Origin: a bacterium
Lineage (GTDB): Bacteria; Myxococcota_A; Bradymonadia; UBA7976; UBA1532
Reading direction: 5' to 3'
DNA length: 49,263 nt
Assembly: GCA_030426085.1 (NCBI GenBank)
Contig: JAUHYW010000076.1
Coordinates: 1-49,263 of the forward strand
In this document: positions 33,582 to 40,286 of the stretch, one piece after another
Position numbering within the stretch: position 1 is the stretch's first letter
Layout of the letters: each line of letters begins with the position of its first letter
The notes under the pieces: model-generated
What the model was told of the DNA's origin: nothing
Database searches by the model: none
Seen by the model: the letters and a program-made list of their open reading frames with translations, nothing else
Program-made: the position numbers and the translations under genes

Positions 33582-36500
33582 ATGCGCCGACTGTCCGCCC
33601 TCATCGCCATCGCTGCCGCCGCGCTCTGCGCGGGGGGCTGCGAAGACGACGCCCGCTCCAACGAGGGCAAGGGCGGCTCGATCGACGTCGGGCAGGTGGA
33701 GCCGCCGAACGACGACGACGAGCTGGGGGTGTCCGAGGCCGGCGTGCCCGACGCGGGGCCCGACATGAAGGCCCCGCCGACGCCCGATCGGGGGCTCGAC
33801 GCCGGCCCCGAGGACCGGTCCGACGCCGACGTGGGGCCCGACGTCGCGGTGGACATGGCGCCCGACGGCGAGGTCGGGCCGCCGGCGCCGTGCGTGCTCC
33901 AGGCGACCCGCCCCTGCGGGGCCTGCGCCGACAGCTACGAGGTGTGCGAGGCCGAGGGCTGGGGGCCGTGCGAGCCGCCGCCCGAGGTGTGCAACGGCGC
34001 CGACGACGACTGCGATGGCGCCGTCGACGAGTCGTTCGCGGTGGGGGAAGTGTGCGCGGTGGGCGTCGGCCTGTGCGCCGCCGAAGGGACGCGGGTCTGC
34101 GGCGCCGACGGCGGCGTGGTGTGCAGCGCGACGCCCGGTCCGCCCGAGCCGGAGGGCTGCAACACCCTCGACGATGACTGTGATGGCATCGCCGACGAGG
34201 ACTTCGGCGGGGGGCAGCCGTGCACCCTGGGCATCGGCGCCTGCGCGGCGCCGGGGGTCACCGTCTGTAGTCAGGAGCGGGTGTACTGCTCGGGCGAGGC
34301 CAACCCGCCCCTCGAAGAGCGCTGCAATGGCATCGACGATGACTGCGATGGCACGTCGGACGAGGACTTCGGCCTCGCCGACGTCTGCGTGGTGGGTGAA
34401 GGCGTCTGCCGCCGCGAGGGGGTGTGGGGCTGCACCCCGGCCGGCGGGGTGGCGTGCTCCGAAGAGGCGGGCGGGCCGCTGCGCGAGGTGTGCAACGGGC
34501 TGGACGACGACTGCAACGGCGTGATCGACGATGGCTTCGGCGGGGACGAGCCGTGCGTCGTGGGCGAGGGCGTCTGCCGCCGCGAGGGGCGGATCATCTG
34601 CGACGCCGACGGCGAGTTCGTGTGCAGCGTCGCGCCCGGCGCGCCGAGCGCGGAGCTGTGCAACGGGCTGGACGACGACTGCGACGGCGCGGCCGACGAG
34701 GGCTTCCGCCTGGGCGACCCCTGCGAGGTGGGCAGCGGAGCGTGCGCGCGCCCGGCGATCCGGGTGTGTGCCGCCGACGGGGGCGCGGTCTGCCCGGTCG
34801 AGCCCGGCCCGCCGTCGGACGAGGTCTGCAATGACATCGACGATGACTGCGACGGCGAGGTGGACGAGGGCTTCCCGGTCGACGAGCGGTGCGAGCTGCA
34901 GCTCGGGACGTGCTTCAGCGGCGGGCGCTTCGCCTGCGGGGACGACGGCGACGTGTACTGCGACGCGCCGCCCATCGCGCCGGGCGTCGAGATCTGCGAC
35001 GGGGCGGACGACGACTGCGACGGCGCGGCGGACGAGGGGCTGGGGGTCGGCGCCCCGTGCGAGGTGGGCGTCGGCGCCTGCGCCCGGGTCGGCGAGATGG
35101 ACTGCGGCGGCGGCCCCGAGGCGGCGGTGTGCGACGCGGTGCCCGGCCCGCCGGGCGAAGAGGTCTGCAATGCCATCGACGATGACTGCGATGGCGCCGT
35201 CGACGAGGGCATCACGCTGGACGGAGTGCCGGTCGGCGGGGTCTGCGCGCCGGGGCTGGGGGTCTGCCGGGCCGAGGGCACGGTGGTGTGCAGCGTGGAC
35301 GGGCGCCCGAAGTGCGACGCCGAGCCCGATCAGCCCGCCCCGGTGGAGCGGTGCGACGGGGTGGACGACGACTGCGACGGGCGCACCGACGAGGGCTTCG
35401 ACGATCTGGGCCAGCCGTGCGCGGTGGGCGTCGGCGCGTGCGAGGCCCGCGGGGTGTGGGTGTGCGGCGGCGGCGAGGCGGTGTGCAGCGCGACGCCGGG
35501 CGCGCCGGCGGGCGAGGTGTGCAACGGGGCGGACGACGACTGCGACGGCGCGGTGGACGAAGGCATCACGCTGGCCGGCGCCCCCCTCGGGGGGCGGTGT
35601 GAGGTCGGGGTGGGGCGGTGCCTCGCCGGGGGCGAGGTCGTCTGCCGGGGCGGCGTGGCGGCGTGCGACGCCGAGCCGGGCCCCCGGGGGGTCGAGGTGT
35701 GCAACGGCCAGGACGACGACTGCGACGGGTCGAGCGACGAGGGCCTGAACCTGGGCGAGGCGTGCGCCGCGGGGATCGGCGCCTGCGCCCGGGCGGGGGT
35801 CTACATCTGCGGCGACGGCGGGGACGCCCGGGGCGTGGTGTGCACCGCGAGCCCGGGCGATCCGCGGGTCGAGCGGTGCGACGGGGCCGACGACGACTGC
35901 GATGGCGACACCGACGAGGACTTCGACGATCTGGACGAGGCGTGCACCGTGGGCCTGGGGGCCTGCGCCCGGGACGGGGTCCGCGTCTGCGGGGCCGGCG
36001 GCCTGCGCACCCGCTGCGGGGTGGTGCCCGGCGCGCCGGCGGCCGAGGCGTGCAACGACGTCGACGACGACTGCGACGGCGAGGTGGACGAGGGGCTGGG
36101 GCTGGGCGACGACTGCGCCGAGGGCCTGGGGGTCTGCCGGGCCGAGGGCGAGGTGGTCTGCACCGACGACGGGGCGGCGGTGTGCGACGCCGTGCCGGGC
36201 GCGCCCGCCGTCGCCGAGCGGTGCGACGAGGCCGACGACGACTGCGACGGCGCGGTGGACGAGGGCTTCCGGTTGGGCGCGGCGTGTATCTCGGGGCTGG
36301 GCATCTGCGCGGTCGAGGGGCGCCGGGCGTGCGCCGACGACGGCACCGCGGTCTGCGACGCCGAGCCGGGTGATCCCGAGGAGGAGGTCTGCGACGACCT
36401 GGACAACGACTGCGACGGGATCGTCGACGAGGGCGAGGGCGACGCCGCGGGGGTCGCGTTCGGCGGCTGCGGGCCGCGCTATCGGAGCTGCCTCGACGTG

Positions 36501-37913
36501 CTGCGCGCCGGCGGGGTCGAGAGCGGGGTCTACCGGGTCTCGCCGGTGGACGCCGCCGGGCGCGAGGTCTACTGCGATCAGGAGACCGACGGCGGCGGCT
36601 GGACCCTGGTGCTGGCGACCGCCGCGCCGCCCACCGACGGCCTCGGCGTCTGGCACGCCGATCTGCTGGGCGTCGACCCCCAGGGCGAGCGGCCGGGGGT
36701 CTGGGCCGGGCTGAGCCACCTCGGCGATCAGCCGTTCGACGTGCGCTTCGCCTGCCGGGCGGCGGCGGGGGCGGTGGACGCCGACGGCGACGCCGCCGGG
36801 TACGGGGTCGACGTCTCGTTCTACGGCACGCCGTGGTATCGCCAGTTCATCCGGGGCGGCGAGGCGGTGAGCTGCTTCGCCCCGCCCGGGGGTGATCCGG
36901 TGCTGCCCGCCCGGCGGGACAACCTCGGCCGCGGGGTCCGGGCCCACGGGCAGCCCTTCCCCCCGGCGGCGGGCGGGCGGCTGGTGGGCGAGCGGGACTG
37001 CGAGGCGCCGGGCGACTTCGTGGTGGACTTCGACGACGGGGGCCTCGCCGGCTCGGGCCCCGCCGCGCTCGACGGCACCGACTGGGGCGTCGTCGACGGG
37101 CAGGGGGTGTGCGGGGCGCTGACCGGGGACGGGCAGTGGCTCGTCTTCGCCCGCGAGGCGATCCCCCATCCGCTGGGGCCGGTGGGTCTCATCGGCCTGC
37201 CCCAGCTCGCCGGGCCGCTCGAGGCGGCCGGCTTCGAGCCGCGCCTGCTCGACCCGACCGACGCCGACTTCGCCGATCAGCTCGACCCCGAGACGCTGCC
37301 GGCCGTCTTCCTCGGGCGCTACGCCGACGACTGGCCGGCCCTGCCCGCGGCGCTGGTCTGCGAGGGGCTCGACGCCTACACCCGGGACGGCGGGGGGCTG
37401 GTGACCGAGTACGACGGCTTCTCGCTGCTCGGGACCCGGCTGGCCGACGACTTCCTGTACCGGGCGGGGGCCCCCGGGGTGTGGGGCTGGGCCGGCGCGC
37501 TGGTCGGCGGCGGCGGGGCCCGGGCGGTGGACGATCCCATGACGGTGGTCGAGCCCGACGACCCGATCACCCGGGGGCTGGGCGATGTGTTCGAGGCCGG
37601 CGCCGGCAGCGAGCGGTTCTTGAGCATCAACCAGGTCCACCCGACCATCCCGGTGCCGATGCGCACCCTGGCCCGGTTCGCGGGGGACGGGGCCGGCTTC
37701 CCCGCCGACGACTACCCGGCGCTGCTGCGCGGGCGGCGGTGCGGGGCCAACCTGCTGGTGGGGGTCTTCGACTACGCCGACGCGCCGCTCGACGCGACCG
37801 TCGCCCGGCTGGTGGGCAACCTCGCCGCGGCGGCGGTCTCGCCGGCCGATGTCGACCAGGACGATCTGTGCCGCCTCGGCTTCGGCGGCCGCTGCCAGTC
37901 CGACGATCCCTGA
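33582..37913 (+). CDS. Giant MopE-repeat surface lipoprotein with fibrinogen-like and ThuA-like C-terminus
   Basis: 1443 residues; lipobox LCAGGC (Cys21) then an Asp/Pro tether. Fifteen MopE-type units of about 45-55 residues follow, each with a core like EVCNGxDDDCDGxxDEGF and paired cysteines (about residues 135-950). The motif was named from the copper-binding MopE protein, and the acidic loops look calcium- or metal-binding. Residues about 964-1035 resemble a fibrinogen C-terminal fragment (VYCDQETDGGGWTLV). The last ~250 residues look like a ThuA/GATase-like fold (AVFLGRYADDW, GGLVTEYDGFSLLG). It is probably a long surface adhesin or matrix protein. Unit 4 has DDDCNG and unit 15 DNDCDG, so the array is mildly degenerate. 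A hairpin follows its stop. Confidence 0.85.
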   Translation: MRRLSALIAIAAAALCAGGCEDDARSNEGKGGSIDVGQVEPPNDDDELGVSEAGVPDAGPDMKAPPTPDRGLDAGPEDRSDADVGPDVAVDMAPDGEVGPPAPCVLQATRPCGACADSYEVCEAEGWGPCEPPPEVCNGADDDCDGAVDESFAVGEVCAVGVGLCAAEGTRVCGADGGVVCSATPGPPEPEGCNTLDDDCDGIADEDFGGGQPCTLGIGACAAPGVTVCSQERVYCSGEANPPLEERCNGIDDDCDGTSDEDFGLADVCVVGEGVCRREGVWGCTPAGGVACSEEAGGPLREVCNGLDDDCNGVIDDGFGGDEPCVVGEGVCRREGRIICDADGEFVCSVAPGAPSAELCNGLDDDCDGAADEGFRLGDPCEVGSGACARPAIRVCAADGGAVCPVEPGPPSDEVCNDIDDDCDGEVDEGFPVDERCELQLGTCFSGGRFACGDDGDVYCDAPPIAPGVEICDGADDDCDGAADEGLGVGAPCEVGVGACARVGEMDCGGGPEAAVCDAVPGPPGEEVCNAIDDDCDGAVDEGITLDGVPVGGVCAPGLGVCRAEGTVVCSVDGRPKCDAEPDQPAPVERCDGVDDDCDGRTDEGFDDLGQPCAVGVGACEARGVWVCGGGEAVCSATPGAPAGEVCNGADDDCDGAVDEGITLAGAPLGGRCEVGVGRCLAGGEVVCRGGVAACDAEPGPRGVEVCNGQDDDCDGSSDEGLNLGEACAAGIGACARAGVYICGDGGDARGVVCTASPGDPRVERCDGADDDCDGDTDEDFDDLDEACTVGLGACARDGVRVCGAGGLRTRCGVVPGAPAAEACNDVDDDCDGEVDEGLGLGDDCAEGLGVCRAEGEVVCTDDGAAVCDAVPGAPAVAERCDEADDDCDGAVDEGFRLGAACISGLGICAVEGRRACADDGTAVCDAEPGDPEEEVCDDLDNDCDGIVDEGEGDAAGVAFGGCGPRYRSCLDVLRAGGVESGVYRVSPVDAAGREVYCDQETDGGGWTLVLATAAPPTDGLGVWHADLLGVDPQGERPGVWAGLSHLGDQPFDVRFACRAAAGAVDADGDAAGYGVDVSFYGTPWYRQFIRGGEAVSCFAPPGGDPVLPARRDNLGRGVRAHGQPFPPAAGGRLVGERDCEAPGDFVVDFDDGGLAGSGPAALDGTDWGVVDGQGVCGALTGDGQWLVFAREAIPHPLGPVGLIGLPQLAGPLEAAGFEPRLLDPTDADFADQLDPETLPAVFLGRYADDWPALPAALVCEGLDAYTRDGGGLVTEYDGFSLLGTRLADDFLYRAGAPGVWGWAGALVGGGGARAVDDPMTVVEPDDPITRGLGDVFEAGAGSERFLSINQVHPTIPVPMRTLARFAGDGAGFPADDYPALLRGRRCGANLLVGVFDYADAPLDATVARLVGNLAAAAVSPADVDQDDLCRLGFGGRCQSDDP
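33984..36434 (+). repeat. Array of fifteen MopE-type DDDCDG repeats
   Basis: Fifteen imperfect coding repeats of about 130-180 bases each. Cores read GACGACGACTGCGA(C/T)GG with small changes; units 8 and 10 share an extended DEGITL segment, suggesting internal duplication. They encode Cys-flanked acidic loops. Confidence 0.9.
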
Positions 37914-37924
37914 ACACCCGGGTT

Positions 37925-37945
37925 CGGGTCGCCGTGTGGCACCCG
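37925..37945 (+). terminator. Hairpin after the MopE-type gene
   Basis: CGGGT (37925-37929) pairs with ACCCG (37941-37945) and GCC (37931-37933) with GGC (37938-37940) around GTGT, with one bulged C. It lies 12 bases past the stop and upstream of the TatD promoter candidate. No T-tract. Confidence 0.35.
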
Positions 37946-37959
37946 ACGCGCCGTCCGGG

Positions 37960-37965
37960 TATCCT
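37960..37965 (+). promoter_or_regulatory. Candidate -10 box (TATCCT) for the TatD-like gene
   Basis: TATCCT lies 49 bases before the ATG at 38015, leaving room for a leader with the AAGGAGA ribosome site. The -35 element is not clear. Confidence 0.35.
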
Positions 37966-38014
37966 CCGGGCGACGACGCCGACCCCGCCTCCCTCCCACC
38001 GCCAAGGAGACCCG

Positions 38015-38887
38015 ATGCGCATCTTCGAGCCCCACATCCACTGCTACAGCCGCACCACCGACGACTACGAGCGCATGGCGCTCGCCGGCATCGAGGGGGT
38101 CTGCGAGCCGGCCTTCTGGCTCGGTCAGCCGCGGACCCACGTCGCCACGTTCAAGGACTACTTCGACACCCTGCTCGGCTGGGAGCGGCACCGGGCGGCG
38201 CAGTTCGGCATCCGCCACTACTGCACGATGGGCCTCAACCCCAAGGAGGCCAACGACGACCGGCTCAACGACGACGTGCTGGCGCTGGTGCGGGAGTACG
38301 TGCACAAGGACGGCGTCATCGCGGTGGGCGAGATCGGCTACGACGACATCACCCCCACCGAAGAGCGCATCCTCCAGGAGCAGATCCAGATCGCGATCGA
38401 GGCCAGGAAGCCGATCCTGATCCACACCCCCCACCGGGACAAGACCGGGGGGGTCAAGCGCACCCTCGACGTGGTGCGCGAGTCGGGCATCGAGCCGTCG
38501 ATGGTGCTCGTCGACCACAACACCGAGATGACCATCCCGATGGTCAAGGAGACCGGCTACTACGCCGGCTTCTCGATCTACCCCAACACCAAGATGACCC
38601 CCGAGCGCATGGTCGAGATCTTCCGGCGGTTCGGCACCGACCGCATGATCATCAACAGCGCCGCCGACTGGGGCATCAGCGATCCGCTGCTGGTGCCCAA
38701 GACGGTGCAGGTCATGCGCAAGGCGGGCATGGACGAGGACGAGATCGAGAAGGTGGTGTGGGGCAACCCGATCGGCTTCTTCGCCCAGTCGGGGCAGATC
38801 GCGTTCTCCGACTTCGACCGCGACCGCAGCATCGACCGCACCCGGCTGCACGCGGGCAACTCGGTCCTGCGGGGTCAGAAGCCCTGA
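38015..38887 (+). CDS. TatD-family metal-dependent hydrolase
   Basis: 290 residues after an AAGGAGA ribosome site. The N-terminal FEPHIHCYSRT gives the HxH metal ligands; further ligands are the Glu in AVGEIGYDD, His in LIHTPHRDK, His in VDHNTE and Asp in NSAADWG. This is the TIM-barrel amidohydrolase layout of TatD-type enzymes (DNases and related phosphoester or amide hydrolases). The phrasing GLNPKEAND and GFSIYPNTKM is typical of the TatD subgroup found with eboABC-type clusters in other bacteria, but no other ebo gene lies here. It is cytoplasmic. It is a solitary gene between surface-protein genes, and its substrate is unknown. Confidence 0.88.
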   Translation: MRIFEPHIHCYSRTTDDYERMALAGIEGVCEPAFWLGQPRTHVATFKDYFDTLLGWERHRAAQFGIRHYCTMGLNPKEANDDRLNDDVLALVREYVHKDGVIAVGEIGYDDITPTEERILQEQIQIAIEARKPILIHTPHRDKTGGVKRTLDVVRESGIEPSMVLVDHNTEMTIPMVKETGYYAGFSIYPNTKMTPERMVEIFRRFGTDRMIINSAADWGISDPLLVPKTVQVMRKAGMDEDEIEKVVWGNPIGFFAQSGQIAFSDFDRDRSIDRTRLHAGNSVLRGQKP

Positions 38888-38922
38888 GCGGGCCCCCGGT
38901 CGGCCCGGGCCGGGGCGCTAGC

Positions 38923-39040
38923 AGAGACCGGGGAAAGTCGCCGTCGCGAGCCGAGCGAGAGGCTGTGGCCGGCAAGGCGCGACGCCGAAGGCTTGCTGGA
39001 GGCAAGTCGAGAAGGAGCAACGCAGCCGGACGCGGTCTCT
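38923..39040. other. Nested structured intergenic element (possible RNA or palindromic repeat)
   Basis: AGAGACCG (38923-38930) pairs perfectly with CGGTCTCT (39033-39040). Inside lies CCGGC/GCCGG (38969-38973 with 39025-39029) enclosing two hairpins: GGCG-CGA-CGCC (38976-38986) and CTTGC-TGGAG-GCAAG (38992-39006). A third hairpin AGCC/GGCT sits at 38949-38964. It fills the 189-base gap between convergent genes (TatD-like and the beta-barrel gene), contains no good coding frame, and its AAGG/GAGAAGGAGCAACG composition is unlike nearby coding DNA. Confidence 0.45.
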
Positions 39041-39076
39041 CGTTGGGCGCAGCAGGTGTACTTTCCCCGGGATCTG

Positions 39077-39688
39077 CTACAGCGAGACCCGGATGCCGGC
39101 GGTGCCGGTGAGGGCGGCGGCGCTGCCCGCGTCGTCGGGCACGTCCACGCAGTCGTCCTCGAACGAATCGACCTCGTCGCACTGCGAGAAGGGCACCATC
39201 TGGCGATACGACAGCCGGGCCCCGATCGCGAGGTTGTCGATGAGCTGGTACCAGCCGTCGACCGCCGCCCCCACGGCCAGCCCGCCGATGTTGCGCTTCA
39301 CCTCGCTGAAGCCGTCGACGCCGCTGACCGACTGATCGAAGGCGCCCACCTGCGCGGCCAGCCCCACCTCGAAGTCGGCGTGGCGCCAGACCGGGAAGCC
39401 GAGCTCGAGCCCGTAGGCCAGCAGCAGCCCGCTGCCGTCTTCGAGGGTGAACGGGGGGTCTTCGATGGGCGAGAGGCTCATCATGTCGACGTGCATGTGC
39501 ACCGCGAGCCACGACGTGAGCTGCAGCCCGACCGAGAAGTTGAGCGCCACCCCCGGATCATAGCTGTCGACCCCCGCCACGTAGCCCCCGGCGCCGATCC
39601 GGCTCGCCGCTTCGAAGGTCATCGCGCCTGCCGGTGGGGCGGCGAGGGCGGCGAGGGCGCTGAGCAGCAGCGGGCGGGACGGGCGCAT
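39077..39688 (-). CDS. Small outer-membrane beta-barrel-like protein
   Basis: 203 residues with a signal peptide (LLLSALAALAAPPAGA). The mature protein alternates hydrophobic and polar residues in strands (RIGAGGYVAGVDSYDPGVALNFSVGLQL, LLLAYGLELGFPVW, GLAVGAAVDGWYQL, LAIGARLSYRQMV), consistent with an eight-strand-size OmpA-like or OmpW-like barrel. A loop holds CDEVDSFEDDC, which could form a disulfide. The chain ends in IRVSL rather than the usual terminal Phe. No porin family can be named. It is downstream of the hairpin-dense spacer at 39724-39928 and converges with the TatD-like gene. Confidence 0.7.
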   Translation of the reverse strand: MRPSRPLLLSALAALAAPPAGAMTFEAASRIGAGGYVAGVDSYDPGVALNFSVGLQLTSWLAVHMHVDMMSLSPIEDPPFTLEDGSGLLLAYGLELGFPVWRHADFEVGLAAQVGAFDQSVSGVDGFSEVKRNIGGLAVGAAVDGWYQLIDNLAIGARLSYRQMVPFSQCDEVDSFEDDCVDVPDDAGSAAALTGTAGIRVSL

Positions 39689-39723
39689 GACGGACTCCGC
39701 GGACGATCCCCGGCATCATGGAC

Positions 39724-39736
39724 CGGCCGCCGGCCG
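39724..39736. repeat. Short palindromic repeat
   Basis: CGGCCG occurs at 39724-39729 and 39731-39736, separated by one C. Each copy is self-complementary. First of five palindromic units in this spacer. Confidence 0.4.
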
Positions 39737-39757
39737 CGATCAATGCGCCCCGCGCCA

Positions 39758-39803
39758 CGCCCGCTCCGCGGATGCTCCCCCCGGCGCATCCGCGGAGCGG
39801 GCG
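39758..39803. repeat. Perfect 18-bp inverted repeat with 10-base loop
   Basis: Bases 39758-39775 and 39786-39803 are exactly complementary over 18 positions around a TCCCCCCGGC loop. It sits between two minus-strand genes (the 70-residue protein and the beta-barrel). There is no T-tract; it may be a terminator, a processing signal or a palindromic repeat element. Confidence 0.65.
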
Positions 39804-39861
39804 GTCGTCCGATGGCTCCCCCCCGAGCGCCATCGATGCCAACGGCGGCATGAGATCGGTG

Positions 39862-39883
39862 GACCCATGGCATGCCATGGGTC
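39862..39883. repeat. Perfect 22-bp palindrome
   Basis: The two 11-base halves (39862-39872 and 39873-39883) are exact reverse complements with no spacer; the centre reads ATGGCATGCCAT. It could be a regulator-binding site or a cruciform-forming element. Confidence 0.6.
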
Positions 39884-39898
39884 GGGCGCGCTGCGCCC
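39884..39898. terminator. GGGCGC/GCGCCC hairpin abutting the palindrome
   Basis: GGGCGC (39884-39889), a GCT loop and GCGCCC (39893-39898). It lies just downstream of the minus-strand 70-residue gene and may help end its transcript. Confidence 0.4.
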
Positions 39899-39912
39899 GG
39901 CGAACGGCCGAG

Positions 39913-39928
39913 GCCGGCGTCAGCCGGC
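39913..39928. repeat. GCCGGC inverted repeat over a stop codon
   Basis: GCCGGC at 39913-39918 and 39923-39928 with GTCA between. The stop of the small minus-strand gene (39920-39922) lies in the loop. Confidence 0.35.
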
Positions 39929-40132
39929 GCGGGCCACGGTGGGGGCGGTGGTCCACACGTCGTCGGTGACCACGATGTGGCGCACCAGGGCCTCGGGGTC
40001 GCGCTCGGCCAGCACCCGGGCGGCGGTGTGGGCCAGCATCTGCTTGAGCTCGAGGCCCTCGGCCTCGGTGTCGGTGGTCGCGGTCAGGGGCAGGCTGATG
40101 ACGAACTCTACGCGACGGGGCAGGGCGCTCAT
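39920..40132 (-). CDS. Small conserved-looking protein, 70 residues, unknown
   Basis: 70 residues from the ATG at 40132; GGAGG lies six bases upstream on the minus strand and fixes the start. The sequence (MSALPRRVEFVISLPLTAT... ...LVRHIVVTDDVWTTAP) suggests a beta-alpha-beta arrangement of about one small domain. There is no signal peptide, Cys or known motif. A TATGAT box is 58 bases upstream of its start (40191-40196), and several palindromes lie immediately downstream. I do not recognise the family. The clean ribosome site and dedicated promoter candidate make it more likely real than a chance frame. Confidence 0.6.
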   Translation of the reverse strand: MSALPRRVEFVISLPLTATTDTEAEGLELKQMLAHTAARVLAERDPEALVRHIVVTDDVWTTAPTVARAG

Positions 40133-40190
40133 GGGAGACCTCCGGGCGATGATGGCTGCCGATGTGATGGCTCGGCGTCGATGCGCGGGC

Positions 40191-40196
40191 ATCATA
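40191..40196 (-). promoter_or_regulatory. Candidate -10 box (TATGAT) for the 70-residue gene
   Basis: TATGAT on the minus strand, one base from TATAAT, 58 bases before the ATG at 40132. It is the closest consensus match among the -10 candidates in this window. Confidence 0.4.
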
Positions 40197-40233
40197 GCCA
40201 GGGGGTCGGCGGGGCGGCAGGGGGGTGGAGGCG

Positions 40234-40260
40234 GTCTGCTGACGGGGGCTGTCAGCAGAC
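40234..40260 (-). terminator. 10-bp stem-loop after the kelch/SRCR gene
   Basis: GTCTGCTGAC (40234-40243) and GTCAGCAGAC (40251-40260) are exactly complementary with a seven-base loop. It lies 26 bases past the stop of the large minus-strand gene. No T-tract, but size and position suit a terminator. Confidence 0.55.
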
Positions 40261-40286
40261 TCGGGGCGGGGCGGAGCGGCGCCGGC

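Noticed and set aside
27429-33856. Large minus-strand frames opposite the Slt-like and GT51 genes
   Set aside because: No recognisable motif, low-complexity translation, and overlap along the whole length of two confidently assigned genes.
33984-36434. The regular repeats were considered as a CRISPR array
   Set aside because: The repeats are coding, imperfect, of variable spacing and encode Cys/Asp motifs; there are no cas genes or short direct repeats with unique spacers.
33216-37640. Long minus-strand open frame (1474 codons) antisense to the MopE-type gene
   Set aside because: It mirrors the sense repeats in the complementary frame and shows only Val/Ala/His/Arg-rich repeats. The sense strand carries the lipobox and Cys motifs.
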